A DNA stretch of 64,000 bases from DATFVA01 sp963774455 (lineage in GTDB: Bacteria; Bacteroidota; Ignavibacteria; Ignavibacteriales; Ignavibacteriaceae). The position numbers and the translations under genes were made by a program. Where the stretch lies: positions 1-64,000 of the forward strand of contig CAVZFD010000006.1 of NCBI GenBank assembly GCA_963774455.1, read 5' to 3'. A model generated the notes under the pieces. The model was given only the letters and a program-made list of their open reading frames with translations, was not told the DNA's origin and ran no database searches. Within the stretch, counting starts at the first letter, position 1. Every line of letters starts with the position of its first letter. Positions 43,812 through 53,450 of the stretch are shown here, piece by piece.

Positions 43812-44626
43812 TCCTTGCTATCAAGTTTGAATTCCAGGGGTATTATAAGCTGAGTTTTAACCGGTTTTCCCCTGATCAAACCCGGATTAAATTTTGCATA
43901 TAAGACTGTAATCCTTGCCGCATCATCACACCCGTAGCCAATACCCTGCTCTACTTCTGCCCGTGTAACATCCCCGTGCTGGTCTATGAAGGCTCTTATC
44001 TTAACAGTCCCTTCAATATCTTTTTCTTTTGCATATGAAGGATAAATCAGTTTCTTTTGTAATTCAGCTATCCCTCCCTTAGGCTCAGGCATAACTTCAG
44101 CACTCAGGTAATAGGCAGGATCATCATCAAAATTTTCCTCCTGAACAGCCGGTGGAATGGTTCTTTCATCCGTTTCCTTAACCTTGCTCTTTTCAGTGGT
44201 TTTTTTGGTTTCCGGAGTCTCACCGGCGACAGGCTGGGGACTCTCAACGATTTTCCCAGACTCAGGTTCTTTTTCAACTACAAGTACTCCGTTCTCAAAA
44301 TTCCTGTCTACGGTCCAAACTCCTTTATCATCAAAGTATGAGGTCGGTCCCTGCCTTTTACCATCCTCTAATGTATAAAGTTCTTTGAGCAGACCATCTT
44401 CGCTATAGTCCCTTACAACCCCGTCGACTTTACCATTCACATAAGTCAATTCTTCTTTAAGATGCCCGTTCTCATAATAAAACTTCGCGTCTCCCTGCCT
44501 GATATTTCTCTCGTAATTTATTTCTGATTGCAGGGTGTCATTCGGATAATATGATTTATTAAGTCCTTCCTGCGCAAAGGAAAGGTTAAAAACCAGAGAT
44601 GTAATAATTAATAAAACAGCTTTCAT
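43808..44626 (-). CDS. MORN-repeat / TonB C-terminal domain exported protein
   Basis: 272 residues. Signal peptide 1-19 (LVFNLSFAQ). Residues about 25-115 hold MORN-like repeats (YYENGHLKEELTYVNGKVDG, DYSEDGLLKELYTLEDGKRQG). A Pro/Glu/Lys/Thr-rich linker (about 120-170) precedes a TonB C-terminal domain (about 190-270: LIYPSYAKEKDIEGTVKIR, then DQHGDVTRAEVEQG ... FNPGLIRGKPVKTQLIIPLEF). Typical TonB has an N-terminal anchor for ExbBD; here the N-terminus looks cleavable (FAQ-EG), so an energy-coupling role is doubtful. A peptidoglycan-space binding or structural role is as likely. No exbB or exbD adjacent. Confidence 0.78.
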   Translation of the reverse strand: MKAVLLIITSLVFNLSFAQEGLNKSYYPNDTLQSEINYERNIRQGDAKFYYENGHLKEELTYVNGKVDGVVRDYSEDGLLKELYTLEDGKRQGPTSYFDDKGVWTVDRNFENGVLVVEKEPESGKIVESPQPVAGETPETKKTTEKSKVKETDERTIPPAVQEENFDDDPAYYLSAEVMPEPKGGIAELQKKLIYPSYAKEKDIEGTVKIRAFIDQHGDVTRAEVEQGIGYGCDDAARITVLYAKFNPGLIRGKPVKTQLIIPLEFKLDSKD

Positions 44627-44813
44627 TTGAATTTTTTTTTAATATGAAGTGCTAAATTATAAATTAATCTTTAATTATAAGAGGCAGAAATAGGGTAATC
44701 GGAAGAATAATCACTGATGATCTTTAATCGGGAAGTACAATTAGTAACGACCTGTATAAAGGAAGGAATATTGATAAGGCACAATTTTTAAGATGAATTC
44801 TAAGTTGCCTTTT

Positions 44814-46772
44814 TTAGGATACAGCCTTTGTATTTTCCTGAAGCGCAGTATAAGCCTTTTTATCAGCAGATTTTTTGAAAACAACTTTGAATGTGGTTCC
44901 CTTGGTTTTTTCGCTCTTTACCAAAATTTCAGCATCATTTAATTCCACATATTTCTTAACAAGCGCCAGTCCGAGTCCGTTCCCCTCAAATTCACGTTTG
45001 TACCCCATATCTTCCTGTGAGAATGGGGTGAAAAGCTTTTTCAGGTATTCTTCCGACATTCCTATACCTGTGTCTTTAACTTCGACGGCTATCTTACCGG
45101 GTTTTTCTTCCAGTATTCTAACCTCAATGCTGCCTGCCTGGGTGTACTTGATCGCGTTTCCAAGCAGATTCTGGAAGATCTGGTTTAGAGTATACTTATC
45201 TCCCTTAATGAGGGGGTCGTATGCATGATTGGTAAAACTAAGTGAGAGATTCTTTTCCATCGCCAGAGACTTCATCTCATCAACAAGCACCTTAAGGTCA
45301 TCGCTGAGATTTACAGCTTCAAACTGGGATATATAATTACCGCTTTGAACAGATGACAGATTTAGGATCATATCTATAGTTCTCTGCAGTCTTTTGCCCG
45401 CTGAATTCACGGAATCAAGCAGCACACAAATATCTTCATCCTCTGTTGACAGGTCGTCTGCCAGCATTGGGGTTGCAGTTAAAATAACATTCAGAGGAGT
45501 TCTTATTTCGTGCGACATCTGTGCAAGGAATGCACTCTTCAGCCTGTCCGATTCTTCAGCTTTTTCCTTGGAAATTATAAGCTCTTTTTCAACTTTTTTA
45601 CGTTCGGTTATATCAATAACCTGCTGTATTATATGGTGAGGATGATTGCTGGCATCCCTGGTCATAACTGATTCAACAATCGCGTGAATGCTTAACCCGT
45701 CTTTCTTATTTAATTCCTTTTCAAAATATACATGGGAAAGTTGCCCGCTCAGTAAAGCCTTATGCAGCTGCTTATCATATTCCACATATTCGTCCTTTGT
45801 AATATCCGAAATATTTTTCGTTTCGATCTCCTCGGAAGTATAACCCAGTGTCTCGCAGAAAGCACTGTTGCTTCTTATAATCTGACCCTCAATTGTAGTT
45901 ATAACCATTCCAATAGGTGCTCTTTCAAATAAGAGACGGAACTGCTCCTCGCTTTGCCTGAGTTTATGCTCTGCCAGCCTTCTCTGGTTAACCTCAAGGT
46001 TAAGTTCACCTATTTTGTCCTTCACAACGGTTTTAAGCTCTTTATTTAATGTTGAAACCTGGCTACTTGCTTTATCCAGATGATGAGCAAGGTAGTTGAC
46101 TGCCGCGGCAATAATTCCAAGCTCACTGCTGCTGTTGTATCTTGCTCTAAGGTCAAGATTCCCGGATGAAATTCCCTGCGCCGCCCATGCAATCTTGCGC
46201 ATAGGACTGGCTATGAATAACTTATTAAAAAGAAATAACACCAGGAATCCCAGAAGCATTAATCCCCCTACGAACGGAAGAACTGTTTTATTTTTTTCCT
46301 GCAGGTAATCTTCTATAAACTTACCATTTATTCCAAGATAAACAGTAAAGGTTTTTCCGTGCAGCGTGACTTGTGACTTGATCATATACATGGATATTGA
46401 ATAATTATATGCACCTCGTGTATCTGAAGATAAATACTTGCTGTTCAGCGCCTCTGTGTAGTGATAACTATTTAAAACGTTTAATGAACCTTTAGATAAA
46501 ACACAGTACTCGATACCGTTATCTTTTATGTATGTACGGAATAATTCGGATACTTTCAAAGTGGAATCTGCAGGAAGGAGTTCTTTATTCACAATTTCTT
46601 CGGCAAGCTGAGATGTCCTGTATTTTGACTCTGTAAGCTTTTGAGATTCAAGTTCTTTCATAAAAAAGATGTAAAGACCGAACCCCAGGCCTGTAAAAAT
46701 GAGAAAAATGGTCAGGTTTGTCAGGAATCCTAATTTAAGTCCTTCTATTTTTGCTTTATCTTTGCGTAACAT
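44814..46772 (-). CDS. Membrane sensor histidine kinase with HAMP and PAS domains
   Basis: 652 residues. Membrane helix 1 at about 17-37, a periplasmic sensor of 130 residues, helix 2 at about 166-187, HAMP (about 188-240), a coiled coil (about 240-275), PAS/PAC (about 277-395), HisKA with the phosphorylated His near 419 in FLAQMSHEIRTPLNVIL, and HATPase (about 510-635) with NQIFQNLLGNAIKYT, VKDTGIGMS and GNGLGLALVKKY. There is no receiver domain, and no response regulator lies beside it, so its partner must be encoded elsewhere. The periplasmic sensor has no recognised domain. The promoter lies in the 214-bp gap before the T9SS gene. Confidence 0.9.
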   Translation of the reverse strand: MLRKDKAKIEGLKLGFLTNLTIFLIFTGLGFGLYIFFMKELESQKLTESKYRTSQLAEEIVNKELLPADSTLKVSELFRTYIKDNGIEYCVLSKGSLNVLNSYHYTEALNSKYLSSDTRGAYNYSISMYMIKSQVTLHGKTFTVYLGINGKFIEDYLQEKNKTVLPFVGGLMLLGFLVLFLFNKLFIASPMRKIAWAAQGISSGNLDLRARYNSSSELGIIAAAVNYLAHHLDKASSQVSTLNKELKTVVKDKIGELNLEVNQRRLAEHKLRQSEEQFRLLFERAPIGMVITTIEGQIIRSNSAFCETLGYTSEEIETKNISDITKDEYVEYDKQLHKALLSGQLSHVYFEKELNKKDGLSIHAIVESVMTRDASNHPHHIIQQVIDITERKKVEKELIISKEKAEESDRLKSAFLAQMSHEIRTPLNVILTATPMLADDLSTEDEDICVLLDSVNSAGKRLQRTIDMILNLSSVQSGNYISQFEAVNLSDDLKVLVDEMKSLAMEKNLSLSFTNHAYDPLIKGDKYTLNQIFQNLLGNAIKYTQAGSIEVRILEEKPGKIAVEVKDTGIGMSEEYLKKLFTPFSQEDMGYKREFEGNGLGLALVKKYVELNDAEILVKSEKTKGTTFKVVFKKSADKKAYTALQENTKAVS

Positions 46773-46986
46773 AATTAAAGAACCATTCGTAATGAATGTC
46801 TTAAATCCAACATTTATGCCATTCGGTTTATTTAACTATTAAGCAAAACAAATAATTTATGGTGTTTCATAATGAGAAAGGAGCTTCATAAAATTGTCCG
46901 GATTAGAATGGATACGAAAATGGCAAAGCGATTTTTCAGAAAGTCACTTTATCGGCATTATTCAATAGACGGAAATGTAGAAAATA

Positions 46987-48585
46987 TTACCTAAGCAGGA
47001 GAAGTTTTTTTGTAGTTTGAAAATTACCTGCCCGCAAAGTATAAAAGTAAACTCCCGAAGATAGATTTTCCGGCCGGAAATTCACTTCATATTTACCCGA
47101 TGCCTGTTCAGAATTTACTAGTGTCTTTACCTCTCGTCCTAATGCATCGTAAACCTTCAGGGTTACAAAAGAACTTTGACCAAGGGTGTATGTTATCTGA
47201 GTTGATGGATTGAATGGATTCGGATAATTCTGTGATAAGGTGAAGTCATAGGGTGCACTTTCAGTTGCATCTTCTGTACCCACTACCGTTTTATCAATTA
47301 TAGCCGACCAGACCTGGTATATTCCGGAATAATCTGCCATCCAGAATATGTTTAGATTATTATCGGTAGATATGAGAGCAATATGATCCCCCTGGTAATT
47401 TGATGCTCCACCGACTATCCCATAAGGTTTAAAGGTTGAATTTTTTAATTCGAATTCGTTCCAGTTATCCCCTCCGTCTGAAGAGGTAGAAATAAATACG
47501 CTTGCCGAATCGGAAGTTGTATTTCGGTCATCGTAAAAGATCATATTTAATCTTCCGGTATCATCGACTTCAAGGTGTGGGAAATACTGTATTTTTCCGT
47601 TGTTCAGAGCGTCCTGGTTAACACGGATACCTGCTGACCATGTTTCCCCTTTATCAGCTGACCGATATAATATGATATCAGGATCACTTCCTGCCGGCGC
47701 ATGATTTTTCTCTGTGGTAACTATATAAAGCCAGCCGTCCCTCGTTCCTCCGCTTCTGTCCATCACCATCTGCGGTATGCTGTTCACTCTTATATTGTCT
47801 TTCTCAGGCAGCAGTCCGGTAATTCCGTTAATATCGATTATGTTCTGTGTAAATTCCCATGTTTGCCCTCCGCTGCTTGAATGGGCAAACCCGATATAGT
47901 CCTCATGTGTATCGCTAGATGATGTAATGCCCGCCCAGCATAAATAAACTGTACCATCAGGTCCGGTTGCAATTGAGGGACCGGTGCTTCGGGTTGAAGG
48001 ATTAGGGTTAACCTGTGCGGGCTGACTCCAGCTGTCTCCATTGTCGGCTGAAACTGAGATCTGGACAGCAGTATTTACGTAGTCTACATACGCAAGGTAC
48101 AGCCTGTTCTGATAGGTACTCTGAGCCGAATTGTCGATCTCAAGTGTACCTTTGTCCTCAACCGGATTGTTTGAAATAGTATGATTAGATGACCATGTAG
48201 CTCCCTTGTCATCCGAATAATTTGAAAACATACCCGGGAATTGTAGTCCAATATGTGTAAGAATAAACCTGCCGGTATTTGTTATAGCTACTCCGGGGTC
48301 TCCGCCGTGATTATATATTGAGGCACCGGTGCATACATCGTTTCCGGTCCATGTTAATCCGCCGTCCTCAGAGAAATAAATCCCTTCGCTCTTGAAGCCT
48401 GTACTTACATCAATTGTAACCGCACTTACAAACATCTGATTCTTGTCCGTGGGGGAAACCGTGACTACAGGTTCAGTCTGCGTAATTGTTGAAGGATAAA
48501 TCCTGAATTTCGGAATATCAAGTACGGTCTGTGACAGAACTGTAATATTAATCAGAACGAGTAAACAAATAATTCTAAACAGCAT
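46987..48585 (-). CDS. Secreted sialidase-fold (BNR) protein with T9SS sorting domain
   Basis: 532 residues with a signal peptide 1-18 (LINITVLSQ). Six Asp-boxes are visible: SEDGGLTWTG, SDDKGATWSS, SADNGDSWSQ, SSSGGQTWEF, SADKGETWSA and SSDGGDNWNE, indicating a six-bladed propeller. The sialidase Arg triad is not clearly present, so enzymatic activity is uncertain. The sorting domain covers about 450-532 (LSQNYPNPFNPSTQITYTL ... SGVYFYTLRAG ... KKLLLLR). It lies 15 bp downstream of the TonB-dependent receptor gene, so the pair is probably co-transcribed; they may share a glycan-related substrate (inference). Confidence 0.85.
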   Translation of the reverse strand: MLFRIICLLVLINITVLSQTVLDIPKFRIYPSTITQTEPVVTVSPTDKNQMFVSAVTIDVSTGFKSEGIYFSEDGGLTWTGNDVCTGASIYNHGGDPGVAITNTGRFILTHIGLQFPGMFSNYSDDKGATWSSNHTISNNPVEDKGTLEIDNSAQSTYQNRLYLAYVDYVNTAVQISVSADNGDSWSQPAQVNPNPSTRSTGPSIATGPDGTVYLCWAGITSSSDTHEDYIGFAHSSSGGQTWEFTQNIIDINGITGLLPEKDNIRVNSIPQMVMDRSGGTRDGWLYIVTTEKNHAPAGSDPDIILYRSADKGETWSAGIRVNQDALNNGKIQYFPHLEVDDTGRLNMIFYDDRNTTSDSASVFISTSSDGGDNWNEFELKNSTFKPYGIVGGASNYQGDHIALISTDNNLNIFWMADYSGIYQVWSAIIDKTVVGTEDATESAPYDFTLSQNYPNPFNPSTQITYTLGQSSFVTLKVYDALGREVKTLVNSEQASGKYEVNFRPENLSSGVYFYTLRAGNFQTTKKLLLLR

Positions 48586-48600
48586 CAGCCTACCTAATGA

Positions 48601-50751
48601 TTATAGATTCATACGAATGTTAATACCGGAATAAAAACTCCGTGGTTCACCTGATTCATAATACCTGCCCAGGTAATCATTTGTATTAATAAAACCAACA
48701 TACTTCTTATTGAAAATATTATAAACACCGCCGTAAAGCACGGCGCTGATTAATTCATTCTGGAAAGTAACTCCGCCCATTATGTTGCCGTAAAAATATC
48801 CGGGGGCTCTTTCGGTGTTAGCATCATTCACATACATCCGGCTTATATAATCGCAGTCCCACTGCAGAAGTCCGGAAAGGTTATCATTAATTTCAAATTC
48901 CTTATTAAAAATGAAATTTACTATCTGCTGCGGAACAGATGGTTCGTAATTGCCTGAGTAATCAACAGCCAGGTTGTCAGCGGATGGTGTGGAGATCGTG
49001 GTTATGTAACTGGTGTACTTGAAGTCCGTATAAGTGTAGTTAACGGTAACTTCTGTCTCCTCAAAAGGTTTTGTATGTATCCCTATCTCTATGCCGTCAC
49101 GCCTTGTCTTTGCGGCGTTTTTAAAAAGTGCCTGTTCGCCGATAATGATGTAGGGAACTATCTCATCCGAGATCACATAATGGAAATAGGTGATATCGAA
49201 AATAACTTTTTTCATGAAATCAGAATCTTCATTGATTATATTGCCTTTTATACCGAATTCAAAATTAAGTGACCTCTGTGGTTCAAGTTCAGGGTTTAAG
49301 GTATATCTGTCAGGTAACGCGGATCTTATATCCAGTTCACTTAGCGCAGGAAAATCATAACTCAAACCATATGAAGTGTACAAGGCAATAAACGGCAGAA
49401 GCTTATAATTGATCCCTACCTTTGGTGTAAATCCTGTAAATACCCTGGAGGAATCTGTTCGCCCGTACGGCTGAAAAGTGTTCTTTGAATACGTACTGAT
49501 GTCATACCTGCTGGATACAAAAAGTCCGAGGTCTTCCAGCAGATCTATATGATCCAGGAAGTAAAATCCTACGTTTCCTACGCTTGCATCATAAGAATCC
49601 TTGATCGAAAAATCCGGATTACCGGAAACATTTTCAAAAGCGGTGAGAGGACCGCTTTGATATGCATAGTCAAATCCTGCTGTTATAATATTTTTCCAGT
49701 TAAGAATGTGTCCCCGGTTTGTGTAACGGGTCAGACTTCCTAATGAATATCTTGTAGAGACTGCATACAAATCATTATCGACCTTCGTAAGTTCCTTTAA
49801 TCCGCCGTAGGCAGCTATTTCAACTTCATTTTCCTCAGGAGCCCCGAAACCTGTTCTGTATTTTACGGCAAGCCTTCCCTTTTTGGTTATTCTCCTGAAA
49901 TCCTGTGCCTTTGCAAGGGGACTGGCCATATAAGGATCGGTATCGTACTCTTCTTTGGTTAAAGGACCCGGAAGCCTGTTAAACCCGTCAACATAATCTC
50001 CAAGCAGAGTTATGGATGATCTTGGTCCGAGATAACCTTCATAAACAGTATTAACCAGGTGCTGAAATTCCTCGCTATGCTGACGGTATCCGTTTAGATT
50101 ACGGTAATAGTATGAGATGAAAAACCTGCTGCCGCTGTTTTTAAGTCCCATCTTAAAACCGTTCTGCCTGAACCCGAATTTTCCAACCTGGTTGTAAGTT
50201 GAGACATAATCTTCATTGAAATAGTAATCGGTTTTGAAATCAATTACTCCCCCGGGCGCGTTTGCATAAAGAGATGAAAGGTTTCCCTTTACAACCTCTA
50301 CTCCGGAAAGGGAAGTGAAATCAATAGCATCAATTACAGTCTCGCCGTCGGGTTCTGATAAAGGTACCCCGTCCTGAAGGATCCTGATCCCGCGTATGCC
50401 TGTATTCGATCTTGTGCCGAATCCCCTGATTGATACGCGAAGATCCTGGTTGCCGTAACGCGACTGTAAGAACAGTCCCGGCACGTCGGCAAGCACATTC
50501 CTTGCCGATACCTTCTTTCCGTAAGCAAGTTCTTTTTTGTCAACGCTGAAAACCGAATATGGGATATCTATTATTCTTTCTTTGGTGCGGGTGCCGACTA
50601 CAGTTACCTCTTCGAGTCCATACTCAAGGGTATCGGCCTGTTCTGTTTTATTTTTTTGATCTTCAGAATTTTTGTTTTCCTGAGAAAAGATTTGTTCCGG
50701 AATTAAAAGGGAAGTAAATAAAATAATAAGAACGGTAAGGTGAAGATTCAT
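48601..50751 (-). CDS. TonB-dependent outer-membrane receptor
   Basis: 716 residues. Signal peptide 1-23, then a short linker and a TonB-box-like segment (about 46-56, LEEVTVVGTRTKE). The plug domain spans about 58-170 (NVLADVPGLFLQSRYGNQDLRVSIRGFG, GIRILQDGVPLSEPDGET, VEVVKGNLSSLYANAPGG). The 22-strand barrel occupies the rest and ends in an aromatic-rich last strand (FYSGINIRMNL). The overall form is that of iron-complex/siderophore receptors of the FecA/catecholate type, but the substrate cannot be assigned. It lacks an N-terminal carboxypeptidase-like or STN domain, so it is unlike SusC. Followed by a T9SS BNR gene. Confidence 0.88.
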   Translation of the reverse strand: MNLHLTVLIILFTSLLIPEQIFSQENKNSEDQKNKTEQADTLEYGLEEVTVVGTRTKERIIDIPYSVFSVDKKELAYGKKVSARNVLADVPGLFLQSRYGNQDLRVSIRGFGTRSNTGIRGIRILQDGVPLSEPDGETVIDAIDFTSLSGVEVVKGNLSSLYANAPGGVIDFKTDYYFNEDYVSTYNQVGKFGFRQNGFKMGLKNSGSRFFISYYYRNLNGYRQHSEEFQHLVNTVYEGYLGPRSSITLLGDYVDGFNRLPGPLTKEEYDTDPYMASPLAKAQDFRRITKKGRLAVKYRTGFGAPEENEVEIAAYGGLKELTKVDNDLYAVSTRYSLGSLTRYTNRGHILNWKNIITAGFDYAYQSGPLTAFENVSGNPDFSIKDSYDASVGNVGFYFLDHIDLLEDLGLFVSSRYDISTYSKNTFQPYGRTDSSRVFTGFTPKVGINYKLLPFIALYTSYGLSYDFPALSELDIRSALPDRYTLNPELEPQRSLNFEFGIKGNIINEDSDFMKKVIFDITYFHYVISDEIVPYIIIGEQALFKNAAKTRRDGIEIGIHTKPFEETEVTVNYTYTDFKYTSYITTISTPSADNLAVDYSGNYEPSVPQQIVNFIFNKEFEINDNLSGLLQWDCDYISRMYVNDANTERAPGYFYGNIMGGVTFQNELISAVLYGGVYNIFNKKYVGFINTNDYLGRYYESGEPRSFYSGINIRMNL

Positions 50752-50811
50752 GAGTAAAGTATGATTATGAAAAATTTCAATGACTAAAAATAATGATATT
50801 ATTGAAAAAGT

Positions 50812-51696
50812 TCATCCGTAATACCGGATTCTTTTATTCTCTGAATTCCGGCATTCATCGGAACAGCAGTAATCATACTTCACTTTGCATTCATGACAGC
50901 AGACAAAGAGTTTATCGCACAACTGGTTATGGCAGTTTATATAATAGGATGTGGGCTCTCCGCAGTAATAACATTTTGCAATATGCTTTATTTCCTCACG
51001 CCTGTTTGGGGTAACAACCCTTCTTTCGTCAAACACAAACATCCCCCCTTCCCAGTATGTATCCGGGTATTGTTTTATAAAGTTTACTATCCCCCCGTCA
51101 AGCTGGTAGACATCCTTAAAACCATTTTCCACCAGGTAAGCGGAAGCCTTCTCGCATCGGATCCCTCCGGTGCAGTAAGTAATGATAGTTTTGTCTTTTT
51201 GATCCTTCAGATCTTCGGCAACCTTTTTCCATTCCCTGAAGTTTTTCATCGGAGGGGTTAAAGCATTTCTGAATTTCCCTATTTTACTTTCGTACCAGTT
51301 GCGGGCATCTATGATGATAAAATCCCTGCCTTCTTCATAAAACTCAAGTAGTTTATCGGGTGGTAATCTCCTACCGCCGTTCTTAAGAGATACTTCCTCT
51401 AATCCGCTATGCACGATTTCATTTTTTAATCTTACGTGCATCTTAAAAAATGCATGTCCTTCGGCCGCGTCCTCCTTGAACCGGATGTCACCGAATTCGG
51501 CAAAACTTCTCAAATGTTCTTGATATTTCCCGATATTCTCCACCGTACCTGAAACGGTACCGTTTATTCCCTCTCCGGCAATAAAAACCCTTCCTTTTAT
51601 TCCGTTTTTAAGACACCATTCAAGGTGCTTGTCAACAATTTCCTGCGGTTGTTCAATCCCGACGTACTTATAGAATAGTAATACGCGATAGTTCAT
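50812..51696 (-). CDS. trhO: tRNA uridine(34) hydroxylase TrhO, rhodanese family
   Basis: 294 residues of the YceA/TrhO type: an N-terminal ferredoxin-like domain (RVLLFYKYVGI ... GIKGRVFIAGEGINGTVSG), a rhodanese domain with Cys175 and Cys181 in ITYCTGGIRCEKA, and a C-terminal cysteine-rich tail (CYYCGEPTSYYINCHNQLCDKLFVCC, eleven cysteines in all). TrhO makes 5-hydroxyuridine at the wobble base of tRNA using O2. The window also encodes a U32 protein of the TrhP type for the same modification. An array of five 11-bp repeats lies about 180-230 bp upstream. Single gene. Confidence 0.92.
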   Translation of the reverse strand: MNYRVLLFYKYVGIEQPQEIVDKHLEWCLKNGIKGRVFIAGEGINGTVSGTVENIGKYQEHLRSFAEFGDIRFKEDAAEGHAFFKMHVRLKNEIVHSGLEEVSLKNGGRRLPPDKLLEFYEEGRDFIIIDARNWYESKIGKFRNALTPPMKNFREWKKVAEDLKDQKDKTIITYCTGGIRCEKASAYLVENGFKDVYQLDGGIVNFIKQYPDTYWEGGMFVFDERRVVTPNRREEIKHIAKCYYCGEPTSYYINCHNQLCDKLFVCCHECKVKYDYCCSDECRNSENKRIRYYG

Positions 51697-52015
51697 TGGC
51701 CTGTTAATTTAATTCTTAAAATCAGGAAGGAAAATAATAATTGCAGGTATACTTTGAAAGGATAAAAATACATCCGGATGTGCAAAAGAATATGTTAAAT
51801 CGAGAAATATGTTCCGAATAAAACAAATTGAAAAGGGTGTCCGGAACTTATATAGTGAATCGGGTGAAGGTGAAGCGCATTTAGTGCGCATTTAGTGCGC
51901 ATTTAGAGCGCATTTAGGACGCATTCAGTTGCCTTTTGAAAAGCATACAATGGGTTCCTGCTGGTAAAATAATAAAGAGATGCCCGCGATTTTATGATCT
52001 ATCGGAAGGATGTTA
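51697..52015. other. 319-bp gap upstream of trhO with an 11-bp repeat array
   Basis: No gene is supported; a 60-codon frame on the minus strand here is not convincing. Its one strong feature is the repeat array at 51875-51929. The trhO promoter should be in its left half. Confidence 0.6.
51875..51929. repeat. Five 11-bp direct repeats, GCGCATTTAGT type
   Basis: Units at 51875, 51886, 51897, 51908 and 51919: GCGCATTTAGT, GCGCATTTAGT, GCGCATTTAGA, GCGCATTTAGG and ACGCATTCAGT. The period is exactly 11 bp, near one DNA helical turn. It lies upstream of trhO and downstream of the photolyase gene. Confidence 0.9.
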
Positions 52016-53365
52016 TCAATCGTGATGTTTTTGAATGTAAGTATCGATGTCAAATTTTCTTTTAGCACCATTCCTGTTCATATACCGGATTTTCCCGAAT
52101 ACCTCCCTTTCAGACCAGGGACGATCATGCAATCCGCCTATTGACCAGGCACAGCCGGCATATCCATTCGGATCACGACCGTCAATTTCATATTTATCGT
52201 TAAGTTGAATGGCAATCTTAAGTGCTTCGTTGGGTGAATCAGTCCATTCAAGGATTTTTTTTGCCCAATACATTCTCATATACCCGTGCATTTTTCCAGT
52301 AGTTACAAGCTCTTTCTGCGCAGCGTTCCATAGATCCTCATGCGTTTGTGCTTTTTCAAATTGAACCTGAGTGTAGATGTATTCCCGCTTATCGTTTTTA
52401 TGCTGCTTAAGTGTTTCTTTCGCCCATTCAGGAAACCCGGAAACAGAATCATATTCAGTATTATAAAAACAGAAATTGTCCGACAGCTCTCTTCTTACAA
52501 TAAGTTCTTCAAGGAAAGCCTTTTCGGATTCCTGATCTCCGCCTGACTTTTTTATTTCCAGCGCAGCCCGCTGAGCTGCTATTTGTCCGAAATGAAGGTA
52601 CGGGGATAAACCCGATTGTGCATCTTTTACCGGGTCGTTTCTGTCTGTTGCATAATTTTCAAATTTTACTTCAAGAAATTCTTTCAGTGTTTGATGAGCT
52701 GAATGTTCTCCGGGTTTTATCCAATCAACTCTCCCAACGCTCCTGTCAGCATTAATACTCTTATAAACCTTTTCCCAGTCTATAGGATCCGCAGAGAAGG
52801 CTTCCGAAGTTTTCATCTTTTTTACGGCAGGGAATTCAGTAAGAAACTCAGGCAGGTGATTATGGATTTTAGGACGAAGGGTGTACGCGGCAAATTCCTG
52901 CTTTACAGAAACATACCTGCAGGGAATTATGTTATGTGAATCCACTTCGAAAAAAGGGATTTGGATTCTGTCCGCGACTTCCTTCTTCCATCTCCTTTTA
53001 ATCTTCAGCGGATCAAAATCTGAGACAAGCGTGCTTATACCATTGGATTCTATAAAACCTGCTATTTCTCTGGCAGGATCACCTGTCAGCAGAAAAAAAG
53101 GAATATTGTATTCCTTAAGTTCGTTTTCCAGTTCCTTAAGTCCTTTAAGCATAAAATCATACTGCCGGAATGAGGCGCTCAGGAAGTCAGGTACGACGTT
53201 GAACATAACTCCAAATGGAGTTTTTCTCTCCAATGCCAGTTTCTGTGCATAAAGAAGGGCATAATTATCATGAACCCGCTGATCCCTGCTCATCCAGTAA
53301 ATAACGGGACCTTTGCCTTCTGTGCCTTCTTTTAATATCGTTACCCTGTTTTTAAATTCATCCAT
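52016..53365 (-). CDS. Class II deoxyribodipyrimidine photolyase
   Basis: Repairs UV pyrimidine dimers with light. About 449 residues from the ATG at 53365; a TTG nine codons upstream is possible but less likely. Class II signatures: VIYWMSRDQRVHDNYALLYAQ at the start (the class II 'SRDQR' motif), KSGGDQESEKAFLEELIVRRELSDNFCFYN, the FAD/DNA segment MRMYWAKKILEW, and the end segment YAGCAWSIGGLHDRPWSEREVFGKIRYM, shortened here. It is followed (minus strand) by a 319-bp gap and preceded by xth, a second DNA repair gene, with a 23-bp repeat between them. Cytoplasmic, FAD-dependent. Confidence 0.92.
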   Translation of the reverse strand: MDEFKNRVTILKEGTEGKGPVIYWMSRDQRVHDNYALLYAQKLALERKTPFGVMFNVVPDFLSASFRQYDFMLKGLKELENELKEYNIPFFLLTGDPAREIAGFIESNGISTLVSDFDPLKIKRRWKKEVADRIQIPFFEVDSHNIIPCRYVSVKQEFAAYTLRPKIHNHLPEFLTEFPAVKKMKTSEAFSADPIDWEKVYKSINADRSVGRVDWIKPGEHSAHQTLKEFLEVKFENYATDRNDPVKDAQSGLSPYLHFGQIAAQRAALEIKKSGGDQESEKAFLEELIVRRELSDNFCFYNTEYDSVSGFPEWAKETLKQHKNDKREYIYTQVQFEKAQTHEDLWNAAQKELVTTGKMHGYMRMYWAKKILEWTDSPNEALKIAIQLNDKYEIDGRDPNGYAGCAWSIGGLHDRPWSEREVFGKIRYMNRNGAKRKFDIDTYIQKHHD

Positions 53366-53450
53366 ATCATTTTCTGTTTGCCTTAATAACAAATCAGGGG
53401 TTCGATAAGTTCAAAGTGAAGGATTGCCGACCATTAAGCCGGGAAGATAA

